Assembly: GCA_019119645.1 (NCBI GenBank)
Contig: DWWR01000002.1
Span: 1 to 64,000, forward strand
Length of the DNA stretch: 64,000 bases
Direction of reading: 5' to 3'
Source of the DNA: Anaerobutyricum faecale
GTDB taxonomy: Bacteria > Bacillota > Clostridia > Lachnospirales > Lachnospiraceae
Shown: positions 54,731-62,762 of the stretch, in pieces
Numbering within the stretch: the first letter of the stretch is position 1
Layout: each line of letters opens with the position of its first letter
The notes under the pieces: model-generated
The model's input: only the letters and a program-made list of their open reading frames with translations
Databases searched by the model: none
Told to the model about the DNA's origin: nothing
Program-made: the position numbers and the translations under genes

Positions 54731-55210
54731 TCATTCCAGGTACATTCCTCCGTCTTCCGGCAGATCATCCTGCAGCGCCGCCGCCACCGCCAGGGCGTCA
54801 CACCGTTCATTTTCCGGATGTCCCGCATGTCCTTTTACCCAGTGAAAGCTGACCGTATGGGGCTCCATGGCCGTCAGCAGGCGCTTCCACAAATCGGTAT
54901 TCTTCACCGGTTCTGTCCGGTTTCTCATCCAGTTCTTTTTCTTCCATCCGTCTATCCAGTGTTCATTAAAGGCCTTCACCAGGTACTGAGAGTCCGAGTA
55001 AAGATCAACCTGACAAGGTCTGATCAACGCCTCCAGCCCCACAATGGCGGCCAGTATCTCCATACGGTTGTTGGTCGTCTGCTTAAATCCTCCGGACAGC
55101 TCTCTGCGGTGACAGTTCCCTTTTGCATCTGTGTAAAGAAGCACCGTTCCATAGCCGCCCGGTCCCGGATTGCTTCTGGCTGAGCCGTCGGTATAAATCG
55201 TTACTCTCAA
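54731..55210 (-). CDS. rnhA: Ribonuclease HI
   Basis: 159 residues. YTDGSARSNPGPGG, RMEILAAIVGLEAL, DSQYLVKAF, and the C-terminal NERCDALA contain the D-E-D-D active site. WIDGWKKKNW is the basic handle region. Starts at TTG 55210, eight bases after AAGGAG. The 232 bases between it and the relQ start hold no recognisable gene. Confidence 0.95.
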   Translation of the reverse strand: MRVTIYTDGSARSNPGPGGYGTVLLYTDAKGNCHRRELSGGFKQTTNNRMEILAAIVGLEALIRPCQVDLYSDSQYLVKAFNEHWIDGWKKKNWMRNRTEPVKNTDLWKRLLTAMEPHTVSFHWVKGHAGHPENERCDALAVAAALQDDLPEDGGMYLE

Positions 55211-55277
55211 AAGTCCCTCTCCTTTTCTTCGAACGTTTTTTCATCATTATAGCATCTTCATTGGAAAAAGCAAAGAA

Positions 55278-55375
55278 AAAATCCTTCGAAGCGGCATGGA
55301 TGTATCACAGCCGGTCAATACCAGATCTAAGACCGGCCAATGCCATCTTTTACACCCTCGAAGAATTTTCTCTCC
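55278..55375 (-). terminator. Branched terminator of spoIVA
   Basis: Outer pairing of CCTTCGA with TCGAAG plus AAAT/ATTT, inner perfect stem GCCGGTC (55310-55316) with GACCGGC (55331-55337). On the minus strand the outer stem ends GGATTTTTTC. Confidence 0.6.
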
Positions 55376-55379
55376 CTGC

Positions 55380-56849
55380 TCAGATAATAATACAGATCAG
55401 ACCGCCGCTGCTCTCGTTGACGATTTTCTCCATGGCGCTCTGCAGCTTTTCCTGGCTGTCTTCATTGATCTTTGTCACTTTGCCGGAAATACCGTCATCC
55501 ACCAGCTGTTCCAGCGTCTTTCCAAAGATATTGACATTCCAGATTTCCTTCGGGTCTCCGCCCGCCTGCTCCCGGATGTATGTAATCAAATCCTCCGCCT
55601 GCAGCTGCGTTCCGACGATCGGGGCGATTTCCGTGGAAAGATTGGCGCGGATGAGATGAATGGACGGCGCCTCAGCCCGGATTTTCACGCCGAATTTGCT
55701 GCCATGTTTGACAATTTCCGGCTCCGACAGCGTAATCTCAGAAAGCACCGGTTTCATGACGCCGTATCCCCTTTCTCTGGCGTCAGTGAGCGCCTGAGAA
55801 ACTTCCTCGAATTCCTTCTTTTTCTCGGAAAGTTCCTTCATGATCCGAATGAGATGGTATTCACTTTTGATGGAAATTCCCGTTAGATCTGAGAGGATCT
55901 CATAATAGTAGGAATCCCGGATCTGAATTCTCACTTCCACTTCCCCGGTATCCATGTGGATGTTCTCCACTTTGGCAGATTCCATATATTCGTTCTGAGG
56001 AACAGGTTTCTGATAGATATCCTTCATCTTCTCCTTATCCGTCAGATATTCTCTCATGAGATCCAGAATGGATTTCTTCATCCAGTGGTCATCCCGCAGA
56101 GTCTCCACCCATTTCGGCAGATAAAAGCCCACAGAAGACAGCGGAAATTCCAGCAGTACATTTTTCATGATTTCCAGAATGTCTTCCTTCCTGAGCTGAT
56201 CACAGTTGACCGGCATCACCGTGGTGCGGTACTCCTTCGTGAGATTTTCCGCCAGATTCTGCGTCGCTTTGGAATACGGCCGGTCGCTGTTTAAGAGTAC
56301 CAGAAACGGCTTTCCGATGGCACTCAGCTCCTCCACCGTCCGCTTTTCCGCTTCCACATAAGAATCCCTCGGAATCTCCCCGAACGAGCCGTCAGTAGTC
56401 ACCAGAATCCCGATGGTGGAATGATCCCGGATCACCTTCCTCGTGCCATATTCCGCCGCCTTGGTAAACGGCACCTCATAATCAAACCACGGCGTCTTCA
56501 CCAAACGCTCCTGCCCGTTTTCCAGATGTCCGCCGGCGCCCATGACCATAAATCCCACACAGTCAATGAGGCGCACCTTTACCTTCATATCTTCCATGGG
56601 AAGCTCCACCGCTTCCTTCGGAATAAACTTCGGCTCCGTGGTCATGATGGTCTTCCCGGTACCGCTCTGGGGCATTTCATCCATGGCCCTCTGGCGCTCA
56701 TGCTCGTCGGCAATCTCCGGGAGAACCATCAATTCCATGAACCGTTTGATAAAGGTGGACTTGCCGCTTCGCACCGGCCCCACCACACCCAGATAGATTT
56801 CACCGCCGGTTCTTGCTGAGATATCCTGATATATATTATTTTTTTCCAT
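55380..56849 (-). CDS. spoIVA: Stage IV sporulation protein A (spore coat ATPase)
   Basis: 489 residues, full length. Walker A GPVRSGKST (about 25-33), the TRAFAC-like switch region TTEPKFIPKEAVEL and DCVGFMVMGAGGHLE, and the membrane/SpoVM-interacting C-terminus ending in GGLICIII. Polymerises around the forespore as coat foundation. GGGAGGG precedes the ATG. A sigma-E-like promoter lies at 56876-56904. Confidence 0.96.
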   Translation of the reverse strand: MEKNNIYQDISARTGGEIYLGVVGPVRSGKSTFIKRFMELMVLPEIADEHERQRAMDEMPQSGTGKTIMTTEPKFIPKEAVELPMEDMKVKVRLIDCVGFMVMGAGGHLENGQERLVKTPWFDYEVPFTKAAEYGTRKVIRDHSTIGILVTTDGSFGEIPRDSYVEAEKRTVEELSAIGKPFLVLLNSDRPYSKATQNLAENLTKEYRTTVMPVNCDQLRKEDILEIMKNVLLEFPLSSVGFYLPKWVETLRDDHWMKKSILDLMREYLTDKEKMKDIYQKPVPQNEYMESAKVENIHMDTGEVEVRIQIRDSYYYEILSDLTGISIKSEYHLIRIMKELSEKKKEFEEVSQALTDARERGYGVMKPVLSEITLSEPEIVKHGSKFGVKIRAEAPSIHLIRANLSTEIAPIVGTQLQAEDLITYIREQAGGDPKEIWNVNIFGKTLEQLVDDGISGKVTKINEDSQEKLQSAMEKIVNESSGGLICIII

Positions 56850-56875
56850 GAAAAATCCCTCCCCAATACTAATGC

Positions 56876-56904
56876 AGTATATGCGGCCGGGGAGGGAAAT
56901 AGAC
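56876..56904 (-). promoter_or_regulatory. Candidate sigma-E promoter of spoIVA
   Basis: Minus strand GTCTATTT (56897-56904), 13 bases, CATATACT (56876-56883), close to the sigma-E consensus (about GTCATATT-13-CATACAAT). The predicted start falls just before the SD. No sigma-A promoter is seen here. Confidence 0.6.
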
Positions 56905-56954
56905 CGGAAGATCCGGAAAGTTTTTCTATAAATTCAAGCAGCAGACCGCCCAAG

Positions 56955-57650
56955 TCATTCCTGATCAATCGAAGCCAGGGCCGCTTTTCTGGCGTGGATC
57001 TGTGTCGTATCAAAAACCGGCAGTGAAGTGTCCTCCTGATGCACCAAAAGTCCGATTTCCGTACATCCCAGAATTACCCCCTGTGCGCCCTTTAGAGCCA
57101 GCGCATCAATAATTTTTAAATATTGTTCTCTGGAACCGGACGATATCATACCCAGACACAGTTCATCATAAATCACACGGTTCACAATCTCAATGGATTT
57201 CTCATCAGGAATCAACACTGTAATACCGTTTTCCTCCAGTTTCTTCTTATAAAAATCCTGAGTCATAGTGTACTTTGTACCCAGCAGAGCAACTTTTGTG
57301 ATCTGATTTTCCTTCAGAACCTCGGCGGTAGCCTCCGCGATATGCATGACAGGTACATGTATCCTGTCCTGAATCTCCGGCGCCACCTTATGCATAGTAT
57401 TAGTGCAGATCACAATGAAATCAGCCCCCGCCTTTTCCAGATTCCGGGCAGCTTCCGATAAAATATCCGCGCTCTTCTCCCAATCTCCCTCGGACTGGCA
57501 TTTTTCAATCTCCGCAAAATCCACACTGTATAGCAAAATCCTGGCCGAATGCAGTCCGCCAAGCTTCTCCTTGATGGTCTCATTGATGATCTGATAGTAC
57601 GTAACTGTACTCTCCCAGCTCATGCCACCTAATAATCCAATCGTTTTCAA
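56955..57650 (-). CDS. Aspartate/glutamate racemase family protein
   Basis: 231 residues from TTG 57650 (AAAGGAG nine bases upstream), giving the family start MKTIGLLGGMSWEST. Both catalytic cysteines are present (VICTNTMHK and LGCTEIGLL). PLP-independent. Probably makes D-Asp or D-Glu, but other substrates occur. Longer upstream frames run into the dispersed repeat and are rejected. Confidence 0.9.
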   Translation of the reverse strand: MKTIGLLGGMSWESTVTYYQIINETIKEKLGGLHSARILLYSVDFAEIEKCQSEGDWEKSADILSEAARNLEKAGADFIVICTNTMHKVAPEIQDRIHVPVMHIAEATAEVLKENQITKVALLGTKYTMTQDFYKKKLEENGITVLIPDEKSIEIVNRVIYDELCLGMISSGSREQYLKIIDALALKGAQGVILGCTEIGLLVHQEDTSLPVFDTTQIHARKAALASIDQE

Positions 57651-57688
57651 TGATGTCAACTCCTTTCGTTGTCTAAAAAATGGGATTT

Positions 57689-57901
57689 GTAAATCTCTGT
57701 GCAGCCCACAGAAGACTGCTTTACCGAAGACAAGGCATTGATAAAAGTTCTCCTCCTCCACTTCGGCAGACTGGTACTTGACTGTATTTCGTCAATATAA
57801 ATCAGACGCCTGCGCTCACAGTCGTCGTCAAACCATATCAATACCTCGTCTTCTCCAAATGCAGTCTGCGTGCATAGAGATTTACGATTCAAACCGACAA
57901 A
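57689..57901 (-). repeat. Dispersed intergenic element, copy B
   Basis: Read on the minus strand it begins TTTGTCGGTTTGAATC (15 of 16 bases as in copy A) and ends GAGATTTAC. Bases 57689-57774 match 31411-31497 closely, including the core CTGCCGAAGTGGAGGAGGAG. It also has a 15-base terminal inverted repeat (57689-57703 and 57871-57885, one mismatch) not complete in copy A. One minus frame through it is open for 78 codons (57892-57656), ending in the racemase SD region. I cannot tell whether that peptide is real. Confidence 0.7.
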
Positions 57902-57999
57902 AGCGCTGCCTGTGTGGCTTGCTCTGCTGGTTCATGCCAGACAGACACGACTGTAAATTTTGGCATCCGCTGATTCGTCTGTAATCATAACCTGCTGTT

Positions 58000-58028
58000 T
58001 TGCCAACGTAGCACAGGCTTTTTGTAAA
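58000..58028 (+). promoter_or_regulatory. Possible promoter of the structured RNA
   Basis: TTGCCA (58000-58005), 17 bases, TGTAAA (58023-58028). Five of six -35 bases and four of six -10 bases fit sigma-A. The start would fall near 58035, ten bases before the outer helix of the RNA candidate. Confidence 0.4.
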
Positions 58029-58044
58029 AGTGGAACAAAGGCTT

Positions 58045-58199
58045 TTCAACAGGCAGATGACGTTTTGGACACATACGGCTTTCGACCGCGAGCTGTGAGG
58101 GAGGACGGATATAGTCATTTTACAACGATATCCCTGGTCAGTCCGACTGAGGGTCGAGCCGGGCGAATCCGTATGTGTTCTTACGTCATTGCCATTGAA
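58045..58199 (+). ncRNA. Candidate structured RNA, nested multi-branched fold
   Basis: Nested complementary blocks: TTCAA/TTGAA (58045-58049, 58195-58199), GGCA/TGCC (58052, 58190), ATGACGT/ACGTCAT (58057, 58183), ACACATACGG/CCGTATGTGT (58069, 58169) and TCGACC/GGTCGA (58082, 58152), 32 pairs in order. They enclose two further hairpins, GGATAT/ATATCC (58107, 58128) and CAGT/ACTG (58139, 58146). No convincing protein is encoded on either strand. Strand is assigned from the promoter candidate. The family is unidentified; raiA-type or 6S-type RNAs are possibilities to test. The rest of 57902-58228 holds nothing else I recognise. Confidence 0.65.
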
Positions 58200-58228
58200 T
58201 TGAATCGCTGTTGCCATCTTTACAAATC

Positions 58229-59503
58229 TCAATTCACAAAAAACGCCGTCACAATCTGACAGAGGGCTTCATAGTCAGAAAGCGCCATGGTCTCCCGGGC
58301 GGAGTGCATGGCCCACATAGGGATACCGATGTCGCAGCCCCGCATCGGGATGTGGGAGCCGATCATAGGCCCTAAGGTGCTGCCGCCGCGGATATTGTTC
58401 CGGTCGTTGATGATCTGCAGGGGAACGTCATATTTCTCGGACAATCCCAGCAGGATGGCCTGCACTGCCGCGTCAGTGGCGTATTTGAATGTTCCGCTGG
58501 CCTTGATGGCAACTCCCTTGCCCACATAAGCCCGGGTGGTGGTATCACAGCGGTCCGGATAATTCGGATGCGCGCCGTGGGCTCCATCTACAGAGAGATA
58601 CACGCTGTCTGCCATGGATGCCCGGAACATTTCCTCATCACAGCCCAGGGTACGGAATATCCCCTTGAGAATCCCCGTCAGCAGTTCCGAGTCTGCTCCG
58701 GAACGGGTAAAACTTCCCACTTCCTCGTGGTTGAAAAGACCGATGAGATTTATCCCGTTGCTGCGCTCTCCCTCCACCAGCGCTTCCAGCAAAGCGCTGA
58801 CGGAAGCCAGATTGTCCAGGCGCGGACTTGAAACCAGTTCTTCTGTGATGCCGACCAGCTGCGGCTCATCGTAATTATAAAGATTGAAATCATAGCTTAA
58901 AATCTCCGAATCATCCACATCCAGCTCCTTCGCCATGAAATGCACAAAAGAGCCCTCCGTCCAGGCGGCACCGGATAAACCGGTTACCGGCATAAGCTCT
59001 CTCTGCCGGTCAATCTTCCATCCGTTACCCGCATCCCTCTGCATATGAATGGCAATACCGGGAATGATGGCCACCGGTCGTTCACTGTCATAGGTCACCA
59101 GCTTCGGCCGGAAAATATCTTCTCCTTTGAGCGCTGCGGTTCCTGCCAGTCCCAGAGGGCGGTCAAACCAGGTGTGGTCCATCATACCTCCGTAGACCTC
59201 CACATTCAGCATATCGCTTTCCATGCTGCGAAATTCCGGTCTCGCCTTTACTTTGAAACAGGGCTGATCCACATGGGCAAAGGCCATTCGCACCGGCTGA
59301 ATGTACGCCCTCTTGCGCCCCATGGTAAAAGCAAAGAGTACGTCAGGAAACGGCGTGATGAAGTACCGCCCGCCAAGCTTCGGCGCAAACAGACGATCGT
59401 AATACAGTTCTTCAAAACCTTCCTCCGTGAGATACTCCTTAGCGAAGGCAACCACCCGCTCCGGAGACGTTCCTTTTTTCAGACAATCAAATAATGTATT
59501 CAT
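58229..59503 (-). CDS. M18 family aminopeptidase
   Basis: 424 residues from the ATG at 59503 (GGGGGAAG upstream). Metal-site motifs FAHVDQPC, LFNHEEVGS and SVDGAHGAHPNYPDRCD, GTFKYATDAAVQAI and GCDIGIPMWAMHSARE place it in the dinuclear M18 (DAP/ApeA) family. Cytosolic, releasing N-terminal (often acidic) residues. Ends just beside the structured RNA candidate. Confidence 0.92.
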   Translation of the reverse strand: MNTLFDCLKKGTSPERVVAFAKEYLTEEGFEELYYDRLFAPKLGGRYFITPFPDVLFAFTMGRKRAYIQPVRMAFAHVDQPCFKVKARPEFRSMESDMLNVEVYGGMMDHTWFDRPLGLAGTAALKGEDIFRPKLVTYDSERPVAIIPGIAIHMQRDAGNGWKIDRQRELMPVTGLSGAAWTEGSFVHFMAKELDVDDSEILSYDFNLYNYDEPQLVGITEELVSSPRLDNLASVSALLEALVEGERSNGINLIGLFNHEEVGSFTRSGADSELLTGILKGIFRTLGCDEEMFRASMADSVYLSVDGAHGAHPNYPDRCDTTTRAYVGKGVAIKASGTFKYATDAAVQAILLGLSEKYDVPLQIINDRNNIRGGSTLGPMIGSHIPMRGCDIGIPMWAMHSARETMALSDYEALCQIVTAFFVN

Positions 59504-59547
59504 ATTTTTCTTCCCCCATTCGGCTCTCTCCTGCATGATAAATCTGT

Positions 59548-59575
59548 TTGCAAAGCAAATCTGCTGTGATAAAAT
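59548..59575 (+). promoter_or_regulatory. Possible promoter of the DUF5721 gene
   Basis: TTGCAA (59548-59553), 16 bases, TAAAAT (59570-59575), about 60 bases before the SD of the gene at 59646, in the divergent gap with the aminopeptidase gene. Confidence 0.5.
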
Positions 59576-59645
59576 AACAGGCAGGATAGAGCGCTTCCGC
59601 TTTCTCTGTCCTGACAAAATCTTTGCAGATACAGGAGGTATATTC

Positions 59646-60125
59646 ATGATTTCCGTTCCCATTACTGATGTAAAAAATTTTATGGCGCACCTGCTTTCCA
59701 GAGAGACCTTCGACCTGTTTTATCTGGTGGAAGCATCTTTTAAAAAAGAAATATCTTACCACATCGACGGTCATCTTAATGATGCATTCTTCGACACCGA
59801 CGACCAACGGCCGGATCGGGAATACTGTCTCTGGAAAGAGGTGCGCCCTTTTGCTTTTTCGATAATCAAGGGAAAACGTCTCCCTCTCGGATGTAAAATT
59901 GTATTGGCACTGCCAAAGGCAACGGTTGCTTTCCTGATCAAAGAGAGCCGCTGCTCTTTCCGTGAAGAGGACATCGAGGGAATCTACCTCAACATCCTCT
60001 ATGAACCGGAAAATCTTATGATCACCACCGGTATTTCCTACCGGACATTTTCTCTGGATAAATCCCTGGAACAGGATGTGGATGACCACATGAAAAACTT
60101 TCTCAGGAAACGGGGTATCTGCTGA
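59646..60125 (+). CDS. DUF5721 family protein, function unknown
   Basis: 159 residues from the ATG at 59646 (AGGAGG seven bases upstream). Resembles the DUF5721 proteins of Lachnospiraceae: N-terminal VTDVKNFMAHLLSRETFD, a central ISYHIDGHLNDAFF, then WKEVRPFAFSIIKGKRLPLG and the C-terminal FLRKRGI. No catalytic motif or membrane segment is evident. Its 3' end is only 10 bases from that of the convergent protease gene, and no terminator is seen between them. Confidence 0.8.
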   Translation: MISVPITDVKNFMAHLLSRETFDLFYLVEASFKKEISYHIDGHLNDAFFDTDDQRPDREYCLWKEVRPFAFSIIKGKRLPLGCKIVLALPKATVAFLIKESRCSFREEDIEGIYLNILYEPENLMITTGISYRTFSLDKSLEQDVDDHMKNFLRKRGIC

Positions 60126-60135
60126 CAGACGATAT

Positions 60136-61497
60136 TTAATTCTTACCGGAAAGCACCCGATACGCTTCCTGAAGCTGTGTGTCTTTTGTCTCGTCATCCT
60201 GGGCTGCCGCCCATTCCTCATCACTCATCTCCACCGTGATATCCGGGGTGATGCCCACCTCGTGGATATCATTGCCCAGCGGCGTATAATACTTGGAAAC
60301 AGTCATCTTAACGGCGGAGCCATCCGGCAGAGGCATGATATTCTGTACAATTCCCTTGCCGTAAGTGGTCTCTCCCACCACAGTGGCAATCCCATAATCT
60401 TTCAGACATCCTGTCATGATTTCGGAAGCACTGGCGGAATTCTCATTGACCAGAAGAACCACCGGCAGATCCAGCACATCCACAGAATCACTGTTATATT
60501 CCGTCCGGCTGCCATTCTTATCTTCCGTGTATACAATCAGTTTCTCATCCGGAACAAACCTGGATACCATATCCAGACAGGCGGTGAGAAGCCCTCCTCC
60601 GTTATCTCTCAGATCAATGATCAGGCTGGTCATTCCTTCTTCAGAGAGAGAGGTCAGCGCCTCATTGAACTGCTCCGATGTATTCTCCACAAACTGGGAA
60701 ACGGCAATATAGCCAATCTTATTCTCTTTCATCTCCCAGGTGACCGTCTCCATCACAATCTGAGATTTATCTACAGTGATCTCCATGGTCTCACTGTCTC
60801 TTAAGACAGTCAGAACCACTGGTTCCTTGTCCTTTTTGATGGCAGAGACGGTATCCTGCAGACCAAGCTTCGAGGTATCTTCCCCGTCCACCGCCATGAT
60901 CACATCATCGGCCTGCACACCTGCGTTATAGGCCGGTCCGTTTTTATTGACCTGTTCCACAACGACATATCCTGTATCGGCATCCTGCCGGACTGTCACG
61001 CCGATCCCCACATACTCGCCGGAATCCTCTTCCATAAGCTGCGAATATTCTTCCGCATTGTAATAGGCCGCATAGGGATCATCCAGTCCGGCTATATATC
61101 CTTTATAAATATAGTCCTCCAGATGTTCACCGTCCGTATCATTTAAGAAAAAATGATCCACATACGCTTCCAGCATGGAAAGCTTCGTCATGACCCGGAA
61201 ATTATTTACACCGCTTCCGGACCCGGCAAACAGCAGCACAACCTGTCCGACCACAAAGCCTCCCACTGCCACCACCAGCAGCAGCACAGCCATTTTCAGG
61301 CGGGAGGTCCACCTCCCGGGCTTCTTCGGCGTCACATCCTCCGGATCCCTGCCCGTCATCTCCTCCTGTCCCGGATAGACATACCGGGGATTCCTGTCCC
61401 CGTCATCTCCGGCGGAAGGATTCTCCGCAGCGGGACTGCCGATATCTGTGTTTTCAGTGTTTTCAGGTTCCATTTCGTTATTATTTCTTTCCATCAT
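60136..61497 (-). CDS. S41 family C-terminal processing protease (CtpA/CtpB type)
   Basis: 453 residues. Acidic cytoplasmic N-terminus (1-65), one membrane helix (about 68-92), PDZ domain (about 150-235, GIGVTV and GPAYNAGVQADDVI) and S41 catalytic domain with nucleophile in ENSASASE and Lys in GKGIVQ. Could act in sporulation signalling like CtpB. Its first ATG overlaps the stop of the upstream regulator. Confidence 0.93.
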   Translation of the reverse strand: MMERNNNEMEPENTENTDIGSPAAENPSAGDDGDRNPRYVYPGQEEMTGRDPEDVTPKKPGRWTSRLKMAVLLLVVAVGGFVVGQVVLLFAGSGSGVNNFRVMTKLSMLEAYVDHFFLNDTDGEHLEDYIYKGYIAGLDDPYAAYYNAEEYSQLMEEDSGEYVGIGVTVRQDADTGYVVVEQVNKNGPAYNAGVQADDVIMAVDGEDTSKLGLQDTVSAIKKDKEPVVLTVLRDSETMEITVDKSQIVMETVTWEMKENKIGYIAVSQFVENTSEQFNEALTSLSEEGMTSLIIDLRDNGGGLLTACLDMVSRFVPDEKLIVYTEDKNGSRTEYNSDSVDVLDLPVVLLVNENSASASEIMTGCLKDYGIATVVGETTYGKGIVQNIMPLPDGSAVKMTVSKYYTPLGNDIHEVGITPDITVEMSDEEWAAAQDDETKDTQLQEAYRVLSGKN

Positions 61498-62585
61498 TAA
61501 TACTCAGCTCGCTCCATATATTTCATGTATTTTACTACCATGAGGGCAATCTTGAATGTGATGGCGTCTTCAAAGACACGAAGGTCCAGATTGGTGCTCT
61601 TCTGCAGCTTATCCAGACGATACACGAGGGTATTTCTGTGGATGTACAGCTGTCTGGATGTCTCAGATACATTGAGACTGTTCTCAAAGAACTTGTTGAT
61701 GGTCATGAGAGTCTCATCATCAAATTCATCCGGGGAACGTCCCTCAAATATCTCTTTGATAAACATTTTGCACAGCGGCAGCGGCAGCTGATAGATCAGA
61801 CGGCCGATTCCCAGACGGTTGTATGCCACCACGCTGTTTTCCGGATAGAAAATCTTGCCCACATCCATGGCCATCTTTGCTTCCTTATAGGAACGGGACA
61901 CTTCTTTGATCTCGTTCACGATCGTGCCGTAGGCCACATGTACCCGGGTCATCGCTTCTGTGTTGAGCATATCCACAATCACTTCCGCAGTCTTATGAAG
62001 CTCATTATAGCCCTCACCAGCCTTCACTTCTTTTACGAGGATAATATTCTTCTCGTCAACGGCTGTGATAAAATCTCTGGTCTTAGTGGAGAAAATGCTT
62101 CTCACTGTCTCAAAGACATTGTTATCTTTGTCATTCTGTGTCTCAATGATAAAGACGCAGCGGCGCACATCGGTCTCGATGTGGAGCTTCTTGGCGCGAT
62201 TGTAGATATCCACCAGAAGCAGGTTATCCAGAAGAAGATTCTTGATAAAGTTATCTTTATCAAATCTCTCCTTGTAGGCCACCAGCAGATTCTGAATCTG
62301 GAATGCTGCCATCTTTCCAATCATATAGACGTCATCTGTCTCGCCCTTCACCAGTATGATATATTCCAGCTGGTTCTCATCAAATACTTTAAAAAACTGA
62401 TATCCCTGCAGCATCTGACTCTCCGCCAGAGACTCGGCAAAGACGAGAACTGCTTCCTTATACTCCTCCACAGCATCCAGGGTAGACGCCAGGGGCTTGC
62501 CCTCTGTATCCATCACACATAAATCAATTCTTGTAATAGCTTTAATTCCATCAATCGTATCCTGCAAAATCTGATTTGAAATCAT
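61497..62585 (-). CDS. CdaR/PucR-type transcriptional regulator
   Basis: 362 residues. N-terminal sugar-diacid-recognition-like domain (ILQDTIDGIKAITRIDLCVMD), a central GGDEF-like PucR domain (about 130-250) and the C-terminal HTH_30 (NVSETSRQLYIHRNTLVYRLDK). No sugar-acid utilisation gene is near. It is followed without gap by the S41 protease gene, so it may control that gene. Ligand unknown. Confidence 0.88.
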   Translation of the reverse strand: MISNQILQDTIDGIKAITRIDLCVMDTEGKPLASTLDAVEEYKEAVLVFAESLAESQMLQGYQFFKVFDENQLEYIILVKGETDDVYMIGKMAAFQIQNLLVAYKERFDKDNFIKNLLLDNLLLVDIYNRAKKLHIETDVRRCVFIIETQNDKDNNVFETVRSIFSTKTRDFITAVDEKNIILVKEVKAGEGYNELHKTAEVIVDMLNTEAMTRVHVAYGTIVNEIKEVSRSYKEAKMAMDVGKIFYPENSVVAYNRLGIGRLIYQLPLPLCKMFIKEIFEGRSPDEFDDETLMTINKFFENSLNVSETSRQLYIHRNTLVYRLDKLQKSTNLDLRVFEDAITFKIALMVVKYMKYMERAEY

Positions 62586-62668
62586 AGTGTTCCTTCCTCT
62601 CCGAACTCAGTTCTAGTGCTTTTGTATAAAAAAGTAAGACTTATTTGTTATTCTAATACAAATTATCG

Positions 62669-62710
62669 AAAAAAAAAAGAGGGAAATACATAAAAATGTA
62701 CAATCCCTCT
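62669..62710 (-). terminator. Terminator before the regulator, ending the TagA-like gene
   Basis: Minus strand AGAGGGA/TCCCTCT with inner ACA/TGT, followed by about ten T. It lies 50 bases past the 62763 stop codon. Confidence 0.75.
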
Positions 62711-62762
62711 CTCTTTTTTGTATCAAATTGATAACAATTTATATATTTCCCGCTTTTCCGGC

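Noticed and set aside
54541..54828. 95-codon minus-strand frame after rnhA
   Set aside because: Overlaps the end of rnhA in another frame, has no SD, and reads as basic low-complexity sequence.
57651..57761. N-terminal extension of the racemase to an ATG at 57761
   Set aside because: The extension lies in the dispersed repeat; the TTG at 57650 has a good SD and gives the conserved family start.
57882..58232. Minus-strand 116-codon frame (and a plus-strand 99-codon frame) over the structured RNA
   Set aside because: Neither has an SD or a known domain, and the nested pairing explains the conservation-like look better than coding.
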